Positions 15,208-23,194 of a DNA stretch of 27,048 nt are shown one piece after another. Position 1 is the stretch's first letter; each line of letters begins with the position of its first letter. Source of the stretch: a virus. Position numbers and translations under genes: made by a program. The notes below the pieces were generated by a model that had not been told where the DNA came from, searched no databases, and saw nothing but the letters and a program-made list of their open reading frames with translations. Location of the stretch: positions 1-27,048 of the IMG/VR virus record IMGVR_UViG_3300017917_000438. One strand, written 5' to 3'.

Positions 15208-15980
15208 TTTCTATATACCGAGGGTGCTTGCTCCATGCTCACACGCTTTTTAATAAGGTCCAATACTTCCGGGTCATTTGCTTGTTCGCCATATGGAGCA
15301 AACAAGGCTTTTTTACGATCTGTTGCAGTTGCAGGCGGTGTGGTAAGATAATACACTGCCAGACTGCGTCTTACAACTCCTGGTGGACAACTGAGTTCTC
15401 GTGGTAGTCCGTGCCATGAATTTTGTGTTGTATCAAATATTATAGCACGATTAAATTTATTTTCAACCAGTTTGACCATCTCTTTAGGACGTCCTGTTTG
15501 GTCATCGTGATTCCATATTTCCAATCCGCCGCCCCACGCAGAATCCCACTCAGGAGTCATGTACACAATGATATTCAGCTTGCGTTGCATGCCCAGTTTA
15601 GGATGTATGTCGTAGTCCAAGTGAATGTTGTTCTTGCCACCTTTGCTGTGAGCATGCCAACCGCCACCATGCAGTCCAATATCTCCTTTGAGGTCATGAA
15701 TGCCTGTGGCTGCTGTTAGCATTTGAACAAAGTCAGCACTGTTCAAGTACTCAAACGCACGGTAGGTTGTAAGCGGAAAACGATCCCAATGGTTGCAGGT
15801 CTTTTTATCTTCTAATGCGTTATGATAGTGTATCCACTGTTCGCTGTCGTATGCAGGAAATTCTGCAAACAGTCGGTCAGCAATTTCTGGAGTGAAGAAA
15901 TTATCGATTACCACATGATGAAAAGGCTCAGCTGACAGGAATTGTGCTCGTATATCAAACCAGTTGCGTTTGTTAATCAT
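15204..15980 (-). CDS. 2OG-Fe(II) oxygenase, copy A
   Basis: This 258-residue dioxygenase has the Fe(II) triad H120 and D122 (HLDY) and H190 (SWHGLP), plus the 2-oxoglutarate-binding Arg at 204/205 (VVRRSLAVYY). It also shares GLHGGGWHAH (~102-111) and WGGGLEIW (~149-156) with its paralogue at 17628-18419. It belongs to the prolyl-4-hydroxylase-like superfamily, common in T4-like phages; the substrate is unknown and might be a sugar, lipid or protein side chain. Its position between GT9 and C-methyltransferase genes suggests hydroxylation or other oxidation of a glycan. ATG 15978-15980 follows the GT9 stop almost directly. Confidence 0.9.
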   Translation of the reverse strand: MINKRNWFDIRAQFLSAEPFHHVVIDNFFTPEIADRLFAEFPAYDSEQWIHYHNALEDKKTCNHWDRFPLTTYRAFEYLNSADFVQMLTAATGIHDLKGDIGLHGGGWHAHSKGGKNNIHLDYDIHPKLGMQRKLNIIVYMTPEWDSAWGGGLEIWNHDDQTGRPKEMVKLVENKFNRAIIFDTTQNSWHGLPRELSCPPGVVRRSLAVYYLTTPPATATDRKKALFAPYGEQANDPEVLDLIKKRVSMEQAPSVYRK

Positions 15981-16925
15981 TTATTTGTTTTTTCCTAATA
16001 TCTTTGCCAGTGCAGCACTAAGTTCTCCAAAGTCAAAGTTTTTGTTGCATGACCATTGTTGGTCTGCTGGTTGTTCGCACACCAAGGCTCTAACTGGAGG
16101 TTTCTGTCTAGCATAGCAACCAACACAAGGAACCTTGCTTTGCACCACATGTACATCTTTACCAAATTCTCCACCACGCCAGGGCAGTATCTGATCAGGA
16201 GCCAGGTGACTTAACAGTGCCACAATAGGTGTGTCAGTGGTGCTGGCAATATGATAAGGTCCACTGTCTCCGCCTACAAATGCTTCAGCATTGGCAATTA
16301 GATGTCGTAGCTCACCAAGACTCAACTGTTCCACTAGATCAATGTATCGATTGCCTTGATCTGCAGGCATGCGCATGTCGTACTGTGCGCCCACGGATAT
16401 TAATTTTACATCTGGGTACGCTGCTTCCATCCAGGAAAACAACATGGTCCATGTAACAGGATCCACATTTTTGTTTTCCCATGCCCAACGACGCATATGA
16501 AATACCACGTAACGACCATTGATGTCTTTGATTGCTTCGTTTACTGTTTCTTGTTCATCGGGTGTTGTGGTCAATTCCAGTGTGCGATCTATGTTTGCAA
16601 TATTGTTTCCAAATGCTCTGTACAGATACGCATCCACATAATGGCTCTTAACGTTCTGCTCGTAAGCATCATTTAGATTAATATAGTAATCCCATGCGTC
16701 TTGGTTGCTCATCTGATTAGGATGAACCACACGATTCACATGTGGATTATTTTCTAGCACAATGGTCTCTTCTGTGACCACTTGTATAAAAGCATCAGAT
16801 CCCCAACGGCTTCTTAACTCTCGTAGCAGAGGCGTGATCATAATAACATCACCCACTGCCTTACGACGGTCTACTAGAATCCTAGTGGGTTTATCAATCT
16901 GTAGTTTCGCTGGTTTCAGTTGCAT
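15981..16925 (-). CDS. Glycosyltransferase family 9 (heptosyltransferase-like)
   Basis: This 314-residue GT-B enzyme has the GT9 hallmarks. Near the N-terminus are RKAVGDVIMITPLL and ELRSRW (the base-binding loop region). In the C-terminal half is the donor-site motif GGDSGPYHIAS, followed by PIVALL. GT9 enzymes transfer heptose or related sugars in lipopolysaccharide core synthesis. A cysteine-rich insertion follows (VPCVGCYARQ, later VCEQ), as in some GT9 enzymes. The start is set at ATG 16923-16925 because the longer frame (to 17057) would overlap the preceding gene by about 160 bp; the chosen start still overlaps by 32 bp. Assignment to GT9 is strong, the exact sugar is not. Confidence 0.85.
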   Translation of the reverse strand: MQLKPAKLQIDKPTRILVDRRKAVGDVIMITPLLRELRSRWGSDAFIQVVTEETIVLENNPHVNRVVHPNQMSNQDAWDYYINLNDAYEQNVKSHYVDAYLYRAFGNNIANIDRTLELTTTPDEQETVNEAIKDINGRYVVFHMRRWAWENKNVDPVTWTMLFSWMEAAYPDVKLISVGAQYDMRMPADQGNRYIDLVEQLSLGELRHLIANAEAFVGGDSGPYHIASTTDTPIVALLSHLAPDQILPWRGGEFGKDVHVVQSKVPCVGCYARQKPPVRALVCEQPADQQWSCNKNFDFGELSAALAKILGKNK

Positions 16926-17631
16926 AGAGTTCTCTTGGATATGTGTTTTCAAAGTGCCAACCTGGTGTTTCTTTGCCTGGTGAAGCATGTAACTCTGCCC
17001 ACACTGGTGTCTTGCTACCAATCCATGCTTCGTGTTCGTAACGGAAATTGCCGCCATCTAGATTGGCATTGATATACTGGCTGGGTTGTCCCCATGGTAG
17101 GTTGTCTGGGTGTACCAGTGCGTCTAGTTTGCGCACATAGCTGGCACGTGACCACCAGAAGTTTCCTGAACTGTGCATCCATGGTTGTTCAATGATATTG
17201 GTTGCCACTAGGTCATAATTCTGATCCAGCTTGGCCACGCTGTCTTCCCAACGTTCGATGGTCCAGTACTCCATGTACTCACGCCAGTTCTGCACTCTTA
17301 CATCACCAAGACGACTTAGTCCTTTGAGATGGAAGTAGCAGATGTAGAATTCTTCATCTGTACTGTCGCAGTCCTGTTTCATTTGATTCAGTGTGGGATA
17401 TTCCCACATGTTGGTTGTGTCGCTGGTATGCACAAACTTAACATTAGGGAAATCTGTTGAGTTCATGATTTCATGTGCTGCGGTAAAACTTTCAGGATTG
17501 CCATTGGTGCAAAGTACCACTTGGTCTGCTGCTTCCAGCAGTCCGGCTTCGCTGGCCTTGGTTAATTGTTCGCTCATGAGCTCAAACGCTCCTGGCAGAT
17601 CATTTAGGTGTACATATACTTTGATTTTCAT
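16894..17631 (-). CDS. Putative glycosyltransferase of the surface-glycan cassette
   Basis: The 245-residue protein opens with a beta strand (MKIKVYVHLNDLPG). It carries a middle segment CYFHLKGLSRLGDVRVQNWREYMEYWTIERW and a later HSSGNFWWSRASYVRKL, patterns I associate with uncharacterised glycosyltransferase-like proteins in polysaccharide loci. No DxD-type motif is certain. It is coupled to the oxygenase copy B upstream by ATGA (AAAGGA ribosome site) and overlaps the GT9 gene by 32 bp. The call rests on context plus this weak pattern match. Confidence 0.65.
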   Translation of the reverse strand: MKIKVYVHLNDLPGAFELMSEQLTKASEAGLLEAADQVVLCTNGNPESFTAAHEIMNSTDFPNVKFVHTSDTTNMWEYPTLNQMKQDCDSTDEEFYICYFHLKGLSRLGDVRVQNWREYMEYWTIERWEDSVAKLDQNYDLVATNIIEQPWMHSSGNFWWSRASYVRKLDALVHPDNLPWGQPSQYINANLDGGNFRYEHEAWIGSKTPVWAELHASPGKETPGWHFENTYPRELYATETSETTD

Positions 17632-18419
17632 TTTAGTCCTTTATATACTTTTTCTGCGGTTGCTTCGCTGCTGCGCAGTTTGATTAATTCTAAAATCTCA
17701 GGATCGTCGGCTTGAGCACCATGTGGCACAAACAGCGCACGACTGCGAGTGCTTACACTTTCTGCAGGCTCAGTTACATAATACACTGCCATGCTTTGAC
17801 GCAAAACGCCTGCAGGGCAGCTGAGATCTTTGGGCAGTCCATGCCAGCTGTACTGTGTGGTATCAAACAGTACTGCACGATTGAATCTATTCTCAATGGT
17901 AGTTACTAGATTGCTAGGTGTACCATCTTCATTGTGATCCCAGATTTCCAATCCGCCGCCCCAGTCCTTGTTCCAGTCTGGAGTGATGTAGACAATTAGA
18001 TTGTAGTGACGTTCTAATTGTAGCTTAGGATGTATGCTGTAGTCAAGATGTACGTTCAACTTTCCTGAGGTAGCATGAGCATGCCAGCCACCGCCGTGCA
18101 ATCCAACATCTGCTTGTACACCAGGATTTCCAGTAATCTTTGAAATAAGATCTTCAAACTCAAAACTACACAGATAGTGAAATGCTGCGTATGTGGTTTT
18201 AGGAAACTTATCCCAATGGTTACAGGCTTTCTTGTTTTCAATTGCGTTGTTGTAATGAGCGTTCCAAACAGGACTATCGTACTTAGGAAACTCTGCAACC
18301 AACTGTTCAGCCACATCTGGCAAAAAGAAATTGTCAATGATGATGTGATTGAATGGTTTGCTGTCAAGAAACTCTGTCTTTAGTGTGACCCAGTTTCTAG
18401 GAGTTAAAAAGTTCTTCAT
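17628..18419 (-). CDS. 2OG-Fe(II) oxygenase, copy B
   Basis: This 263-residue protein is clearly paralogous to copy A along its full length. It shares WHAH, HLDYxIHPKL, WGGGLEIW, FNRA(I/V)xFDTTQxSWHGLP and LSCPxGV. Ligands are H124, D126 and H193, with Arg207 for 2-oxoglutarate. The 4-residue longer N-terminus and different C-terminal tail are the main differences. The two copies flank the 245-residue and GT9 genes, so the module duplicated or was assembled around them. Its start ATG 18417-18419 lies 1 nt after the stop of the 241-residue gene; no good ribosome site is visible, so coupling is likely. Confidence 0.9.
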   Translation of the reverse strand: MKNFLTPRNWVTLKTEFLDSKPFNHIIIDNFFLPDVAEQLVAEFPKYDSPVWNAHYNNAIENKKACNHWDKFPKTTYAAFHYLCSFEFEDLISKITGNPGVQADVGLHGGGWHAHATSGKLNVHLDYSIHPKLQLERHYNLIVYITPDWNKDWGGGLEIWDHNEDGTPSNLVTTIENRFNRAVLFDTTQYSWHGLPKDLSCPAGVLRQSMAVYYVTEPAESVSTRSRALFVPHGAQADDPEILELIKLRSSEATAEKVYKGLK

Positions 18420-18420
18420 G

Positions 18421-19146
18421 TTAATTTACAATAGGATGTCCGTTTGGAGCAATGCTACCATACACCCCAACTTGATCAACTTCTAACACTCGTGCCATGG
18501 GCAGTGCATGGAACAAGCAGTGCTCGATGTCTGCATATCCACCATCTCTCAAACGACCACGCATGTAGTCTCTGGCTTCGTTGTAGTAATCAATCATGTC
18601 ATGGTGCATGCTGGTTGGCCAACTGAGCAAACGTGCCATGTACTGTTCCGCCAGTTTAGTGACCTGGAATGGAAATTGACTTGGATGTCTTTTGCCAATC
18701 ACAATCTTGTCTTTGGCTGCGTCAGTTGAATAAAAATCCAACTTGAACTGATCATTGAGCAAATAGCGTCCACTCATCTTAAACACACGGTCAACACCGT
18801 CCAAGCAGCCAGAATCTCTAGCAGTGGCCAGTGCCATTGGGAATGTGGTAAGCTCTGTTAAATTCTTTACAACGTCCCAGTTGTCATACCACGCTTTGTT
18901 ATTATAGATCCAGTTTACTTCTTTGTTCACTGTGAAGTCAAAGAAATAATCACAGGCTTCCATGAGCTTTTCTTCATAGATTGGAGCAAGTCCATTGCCG
19001 CTGACTTCGCTGATTGCAATAGTAACGTCCGGTACACATTTGCGTAAATTGCTGATGGTATCCAGCGTCATTTGTAGGCGCTGGTCAGGTGAGTAGATTC
19101 CAAAACGGCTTTCTACTGCTGAGGTTACAATAAAAAGTGTTTTCAT
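18421..19146 (-). CDS. Hypothetical protein of the glycan cassette (241 aa)
   Basis: This 241-residue soluble protein opens KTLFIVTSAVESRFGIYSPDQRLQMTLDTISNLRK. The first strand/helix and the later DCFF-like region (CDYFFDFTV), FKMSGRYLL and HCLFHAL segments resemble phage and bacterial proteins of unknown function in surface-polysaccharide regions, possibly with a glycosyltransferase A-type fold. The FKMSGRY segment (~142-148) is the part most like the acceptor/donor region in such proteins. No firm motif. It is coupled by ATGA to the dehydratase gene upstream and followed at 1 nt by oxygenase B. Confidence 0.6.
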   Translation of the reverse strand: MKTLFIVTSAVESRFGIYSPDQRLQMTLDTISNLRKCVPDVTIAISEVSGNGLAPIYEEKLMEACDYFFDFTVNKEVNWIYNNKAWYDNWDVVKNLTELTTFPMALATARDSGCLDGVDRVFKMSGRYLLNDQFKLDFYSTDAAKDKIVIGKRHPSQFPFQVTKLAEQYMARLLSWPTSMHHDMIDYYNEARDYMRGRLRDGGYADIEHCLFHALPMARVLEVDQVGVYGSIAPNGHPIVN

Positions 19147-20174
19147 TTACGCAACCACCGATCGTTAGCAAGAGTCCACTCAACCACTTCTTTCACACGC
19201 TCACTGAACTTGATCTTGGGTTCCCAACCTAGACTCTTGAGTAGTCCACCATCCAGTGCATAGCGTAGATCATGTCCTGGGCGGCTACTGTGGAAGTCAA
19301 CCATTTCATACTTGAGTTCTTTGCCTTGTGATGCTGCAATCATTTTAGCCAGGCTCAGGTTGTCAATTTCTTCTGGGCCCACTAGGTTGAACTTAGGACA
19401 CTTGGCGTGACCGTAGTCGCCTGCATGTTTGTAGTCCTGTAGTTTGTCTAGAATAAACATCAAGCCGTCGGCCACATCCTTGGCATGAATGTAATGTCTG
19501 CTGCCTGGAATGGTTTTGCTAGGATCGCTGTGAATAGTAACCTGTTCACCATCGCGAGCTTTCTGGATCACCATTGGAATAAACTTCTCTGGGTGTTGAC
19601 GTTCGCCAAACACATTCATTGTATGTGTTACAACGATTGGTAACTTGTATGTGTTTTCAAATGCCACACAGATTTCTTCTGCGGCTGCTTTACTTGCACT
19701 GTACGGATTGCCACTGTTGTAGCGATCGTACTCTTTGTAGCTCACTCCAGGTGGCGCTGGACCAAACACTTCGTCAGTTGAGAAGTAAACAAACATCTCC
19801 AGGTGCTTGAGTGTGCGACTCCATTGCAACAAGTTGGTTGTACCAACCACGTTATCCATAACAAATTCCATTGGGAATTCAATACTACGGTCCACGTGGC
19901 TACCTGCAGCAAGATGCAGAACATATTCCACGTCACCAATCATGTCGCTGGTTAGTGGACTAATTTCTGCTTTGAGATCATGATAGACCACACGCACTCG
20001 CTTGCGAGTTTCTGCATTATGGTCTTGCATCATGTCTGCTAGACGATTTAGGTTACCAGAAAAATCCAAGCGATCCAAACAGACAATGTTCCAGTCTGTG
20101 GTGCGCAGGATGCGATCGATAACATGATGGGCAATGAAACCGGCGCCGCCGGTGATTAAAACGTTCTTAGACAA
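19143..20174 (-). CDS. dTDP-glucose 4,6-dehydratase-like enzyme (extended SDR)
   Basis: This 343-residue short-chain dehydrogenase has the NAD-binding GGAGFIA at 9-15. Dehydratase-type active-site positions are FSTDEVFG at 131-138 (Thr, Asp and Glu of RmlB-type enzymes) and YSASK at 158-162. It is expected to convert a nucleotide-activated glucose to the 4-keto-6-deoxy sugar, feeding the C-methyltransferase and epimerase in the cassette. The nucleotide is not proven. Translation starts at TTG (20172-20174) with GGAG 8 nt upstream; no ATG is available before the glycine-rich loop. No rmlA, rmlC or rmlD is seen in the window, so the nucleotidyl-sugar substrate may come from the host. Confidence 0.87.
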   Translation of the reverse strand: MSKNVLITGGAGFIAHHVIDRILRTTDWNIVCLDRLDFSGNLNRLADMMQDHNAETRKRVRVVYHDLKAEISPLTSDMIGDVEYVLHLAAGSHVDRSIEFPMEFVMDNVVGTTNLLQWSRTLKHLEMFVYFSTDEVFGPAPPGVSYKEYDRYNSGNPYSASKAAAEEICVAFENTYKLPIVVTHTMNVFGERQHPEKFIPMVIQKARDGEQVTIHSDPSKTIPGSRHYIHAKDVADGLMFILDKLQDYKHAGDYGHAKCPKFNLVGPEEIDNLSLAKMIAASQGKELKYEMVDFHSSRPGHDLRYALDGGLLKSLGWEPKIKFSERVKEVVEWTLANDRWLRK

Positions 20175-20208
20175 TTTGAGTTCTCCAATGAGTAATTGAT
20201 ATCAGTAT

Positions 20209-21342
20209 TTATTGTTGCAATTTTACGTGGATTTTGTTTTTAAAGCAAGAGAGTGCGGACCCAATTACCTGGTGCATGTCGTAGTACATGTATTCACCTA
20301 AACGTCCTCCAATAATAACATTTGCTTCTGCGTCAGCTCGTTCGCGATATCTACGATAGCGAGCCTGGTCCTCTGGTGTGTTCACCGGGTAGTACACAGT
20401 GTCATCGCCTTGTGCTGCGCGACTGCGTTCTATTCCAATGATGGTACGGTCTTTTGGGTATTTTCGTTCTGGATGGAAATGTCTGTGTTCAATGATGCGT
20501 GTGTGAGGCACAGCCTGATCTGGATAGTTAACCTGCGTTACGCCTTGATAGTCTTCTAGTGGGTGTACTTGATACTCAAAGTCCAATGTGCGCCAATTGA
20601 GTCTACCGTAGCAGTAGTCGTAGTAACGATCAATAGGGCCAGTGTAAACTACCAATTGATCCGTACAGTATTTAGCCACTTCGAACCAATCAGTATCTAA
20701 AAATACTTGAATATTTTCATGATCCAACATGCGCTCAAATATAGGAGTATACCCGTCCACTGGAATACCTTCGTAGGTATCATTGTAGTATCTATCGTTG
20801 TAGTTGGTGCGCACAGGCAGTCTACGAGCGTAGCTGGCAGGTAATTCTGTTGGCTCAGTTTCCCATTGTTTCCAGGTGTAGCCACGTATGAATGCTTGAT
20901 ACAGTTCTGGTCCAATCAGGCTCAGTGCTTGATCTTCAAAGTTCTGTGGATCAGCAAAAGGCACACGTTTTTTGTTCAAGAACTCTTCTGCTTGAGCAGG
21001 AGTCATTGTGGTATTAAAGAAACTGTTGATAGTGGCTAGATTAATGGGCATGCTGTACAGTTTGTTGTCAACAGAACTCAAGCATTTGTGCTTGTATTGA
21101 TTGAACTTTGTAAACTGATTGATGTATTCCCAGATCTGCTGATTGCTGGTGTGAAATATATGAGGCCCGTACTGGTGTACATTGATGCCTGTTTGTTCGT
21201 CGTCTTTGCTGTAACAGTTACCTGCTATGTGGCTGCGTTTTTCGATTACTGCCACCCGATATCCTGCCCTGCTGGCTTGTTCGGCAATCACACTGCCAAA
21301 CATTCCACTTCCGACTACAATAAGGTTGAAGTTTGTGAACAT
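20209..21342 (-). CDS. glf: UDP-galactopyranose mutase
   Basis: This flavoenzyme interconverts UDP-galactopyranose and UDP-galactofuranose, supplying furanose galactose for surface glycans. At 377 residues it is about the usual size (E. coli Glf 367). Visible traits are the FAD-binding GSGMFG (11-16) with the following acid EKR (~34-36), the HQYGPHIFHT motif (~56-65), and the arginine/tyrosine active-site region near VTQVNYPD and RIIEHRHF. It is the first gene of the minus-strand glycan operon. A TTGACT/TATAAT promoter puts the -10 box 5 nt before the ATG and no Shine-Dalgarno is present, so leaderless initiation is likely. Confidence 0.92.
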   Translation of the reverse strand: MFTNFNLIVVGSGMFGSVIAEQASRAGYRVAVIEKRSHIAGNCYSKDDEQTGINVHQYGPHIFHTSNQQIWEYINQFTKFNQYKHKCLSSVDNKLYSMPINLATINSFFNTTMTPAQAEEFLNKKRVPFADPQNFEDQALSLIGPELYQAFIRGYTWKQWETEPTELPASYARRLPVRTNYNDRYYNDTYEGIPVDGYTPIFERMLDHENIQVFLDTDWFEVAKYCTDQLVVYTGPIDRYYDYCYGRLNWRTLDFEYQVHPLEDYQGVTQVNYPDQAVPHTRIIEHRHFHPERKYPKDRTIIGIERSRAAQGDDTVYYPVNTPEDQARYRRYRERADAEANVIIGGRLGEYMYYDMHQVIGSALSCFKNKIHVKLQQ

Positions 21343-21355
21343 GATGTATTATACT
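21326..21355 (+). promoter_or_regulatory. Possible promoter for the plus-strand glycan pair
   Basis: TTGAAG, 18 nt, TATACT ahead of ATG 21380, with GGAG in the leader. It overlaps the divergent glf promoter on the other strand. Confidence 0.38.
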
Positions 21356-21377
21356 ACTAAATATTCTGCGGAGTCAA
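21348..21377 (-). promoter_or_regulatory. Sigma70-type promoter of glf operon
   Basis: TTGACT, 18 nt, TATAAT, then ACATC and the glf ATG. The predicted start is at or next to the ATG, and no ribosome site is available. Confidence 0.62.
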
Positions 21378-21379
21378 TG

Positions 21380-22174
21380 ATGTCAATAAAAATTTATCAA
21401 GCATATTACAAAGAAGAACAAATTCCAAATCTGGACCCAGAATTCACACCATACGACAATACTGCGAACCCTGTGAACAATCTGTACGAGCACTACATTT
21501 ATCATCAGGTGCGCAAGCGGGCACTGGCAGAGGGAGTAGAACGTTGGGGTGTTTTCAGTTGGCAATGGAAAAGAAAGTTGCAAGGACTAACAGCCGGCGC
21601 AATCATGGAAATGGCCAAGCAGACTCAACAAACCGATGTGTTGATCTTTAACGCATATCCCAGTGACGAATTGGTAGCATACAATGTCTGGGAGCAGGGT
21701 GTATGGAGCCATCCTTACATTGTGGTGTTAGGACGCAAGATACTAGAAGTCATGGGCGAAGATCCAGACATTGTCTATCAACCCATGGATCATCGTGTGT
21801 ACTGTGCTGCCAATTATTTCATTGGCAATGCAAAGTTTTGGGATGGACTGTTGGAGTACATGGACCGCTATGTTGCTGCGCTGGATCAGTTGGATGAAGA
21901 ATACACCAGAATGCTGCGCTCCAGTGCAGGGTATGAACCAAATCCAAAACTGGACTACAGTGGATTCATTTGCGAAAGATTGGTCAGTACCTATCTGGTC
22001 AAGCATTTCAAAGAACTTTCCATTGGTGCATTTGTGCCCGGCCATCACAGACTAGGAGACATGAAACACGAAGCTGTACTTCACAGTGACAAAGAACTCA
22101 TGTTAGAATGGAATGAAAAACGTCCTGCCGCAGGACCTAAGATTGCTACAGAATGGATAGAAAAAGTATTTTAA
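21380..22174 (+). CDS. Hypothetical polysaccharide-locus protein (264 aa)
   Basis: This plus-strand gene encodes 264 residues beginning SIKIYQAYYKEEQIPNLDPEF. The segments YDNTANP (~24-30), WGVFSWQWKRK (~56-66), NAYPSDEL and YNVWEQGVWSHP (~100-120) look familiar from an uncharacterised family in bacterial capsule and O-antigen regions, where it may act as a glycosyltransferase-related protein; I can give no reaction. ATG 21380 has GGAG 6 nt upstream and is preferred over the longer frame from 21227, which would run through glf. Its end overlaps the next plus-strand gene by 22 bp, so the pair is co-translated. Confidence 0.75.
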   Translation: MSIKIYQAYYKEEQIPNLDPEFTPYDNTANPVNNLYEHYIYHQVRKRALAEGVERWGVFSWQWKRKLQGLTAGAIMEMAKQTQQTDVLIFNAYPSDELVAYNVWEQGVWSHPYIVVLGRKILEVMGEDPDIVYQPMDHRVYCAANYFIGNAKFWDGLLEYMDRYVAALDQLDEEYTRMLRSSAGYEPNPKLDYSGFICERLVSTYLVKHFKELSIGAFVPGHHRLGDMKHEAVLHSDKELMLEWNEKRPAAGPKIATEWIEKVF

Positions 22175-22974
22175 TCACAGGCGGTAATGGTTTCATTGGA
22201 TCATTTCTAAGAAATCATTACACAGGCCACTACACCATATATGCACCTGGCCACAGTGTGCTGGACTTAACCAATGCTCAATCAGTTGAGAGATTCTTAG
22301 AACAGCATCATGTGGACTATGTTATACACTGTGCGCTGGCTGGGCGAGATCGTATCAATGCCGTGGATCCTGGATTGGCAATTGCAAATCTTGAGATGTT
22401 CACCAATCTATGGCGCAATCGACATCGTTTTAAAAAGTTAATCAACATGGGCACTGGCAACGAGTTTGATACCAGTACCAATATTGATTGTGCAAGTGTA
22501 AACACACTGTATCAGCATCTGCCCATGGCCAGTTATGGCTATGCCAAGAACCTGATTGCCCGTGTTGTAAACAGTACACCGGGGTTCTTTAATCTAAGAC
22601 TGTTTGGTGTGTTCCATCACACTGAGTCAGACAAAAGATTCTTCAAACGATTACTGAATGCAACAGACCAGGCACCGTTTCGTATTTTTCAAGATCATTA
22701 TTTTGATTTTGTAAATCTGGAAGACCTAGTGCCAGTGATTGACTCTATACTACATGATCGCATGAATGATCATGACATAAACATTGTGTACAATCAAAAG
22801 AAGTTGTTGAGTGAGCATGCTGCACTGTTTGCAGCGATTCATGATATTCCGCAGAGCAGAATTATTGTGGATTCTATAGGAGCGAACAACTTTACTGGTG
22901 ACAGTAGTGTATTAGACAGTCACCAGTTTGAATTCAAAGGACTAGAGCCGGCATTTGAAAAATACCGGCGCTAG
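22153..22974 (+). CDS. NAD-dependent epimerase/dehydratase (extended SDR)
   Basis: This 273-residue SDR has the nucleotide-binding loop GGNGFIG (10-16). It also has a Ser/Thr-type strand near MGTGNEF and a YxxxK-type active-site pair in the segment SYGYAKN. It is shorter than the 4,6-dehydratase in the same cassette and more like sugar epimerases or reductases of the NAD(P)-dependent family, so it may finish a deoxysugar. The substrate is unknown. It is the only clear gene here that ends in TAG (22972-22974). Reading through would add 14 residues to a TAA and overlap the convergent gene that begins its stop 1 nt away. Confidence 0.83.
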   Translation: MDRKSILITGGNGFIGSFLRNHYTGHYTIYAPGHSVLDLTNAQSVERFLEQHHVDYVIHCALAGRDRINAVDPGLAIANLEMFTNLWRNRHRFKKLINMGTGNEFDTSTNIDCASVNTLYQHLPMASYGYAKNLIARVVNSTPGFFNLRLFGVFHHTESDKRFFKRLLNATDQAPFRIFQDHYFDFVNLEDLVPVIDSILHDRMNDHDINIVYNQKKLLSEHAALFAAIHDIPQSRIIVDSIGANNFTGDSSVLDSHQFEFKGLEPAFEKYRR

Positions 22975-22975
22975 T

Positions 22976-23131
22976 TTATTCCTCAGACTTGTCGTTAGCA
23001 TCCACATGCTGCTTAACAGCTCGCATGAGCTTGCGGCTAGTGTCATATACAAATTCTTTGGTTTCATCTTCGGTATGGATTACCATGATAAAACCGTTTG
23101 CTACTTTACGAAGTTCAATTGATTCAAACAT
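22976..23131 (-). CDS. Small hypothetical phage protein (51 aa)
   Basis: A 51-residue acidic-basic small protein (starts MFESIELRKVANGFIMVIHTEDE) with a beta-strand-like opening and a helical KLMRAVKQHVDAN end. It is expressed from its own strong promoter (23166-23194), with GAGG 8 nt before ATG 23129-23131. It converges with the epimerase gene, with 1 nt between stop codons. No function is recognised; the own-promoter arrangement suggests a separately expressed early protein. Confidence 0.8.
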   Translation of the reverse strand: MFESIELRKVANGFIMVIHTEDETKEFVYDTSRKLMRAVKQHVDANDKSEE

Positions 23132-23165
23132 TTTAGGGCCTCATTGAGTTTTTAGTTACCTACAC

Positions 23166-23194
23166 AGTATACGATAATCGCACAAATATGTCAA
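23166..23194 (-). promoter_or_regulatory. Strong sigma70 promoter of the 51-aa gene
   Basis: TTGACA, 17 nt, TATACT on the minus strand, start near 23159. The -35 box includes the TGA stop of the preceding reading frame, showing compact packing. Confidence 0.82.

Noticed and set aside
15981-17057. 358-aa version of the GT9 gene
   Set aside because: The extra 44 residues overlap the preceding gene by about 160 bp and look non-coding; ATG 16925 gives an ordinary GT9 start.
22972-23017. TAG readthrough of the epimerase as a general recoding sign
   Set aside because: The readthrough adds only 14 residues with a second TAG and runs into the convergent 51-aa gene, so here TAG is probably a true stop; genome-wide recoding is therefore not claimed.
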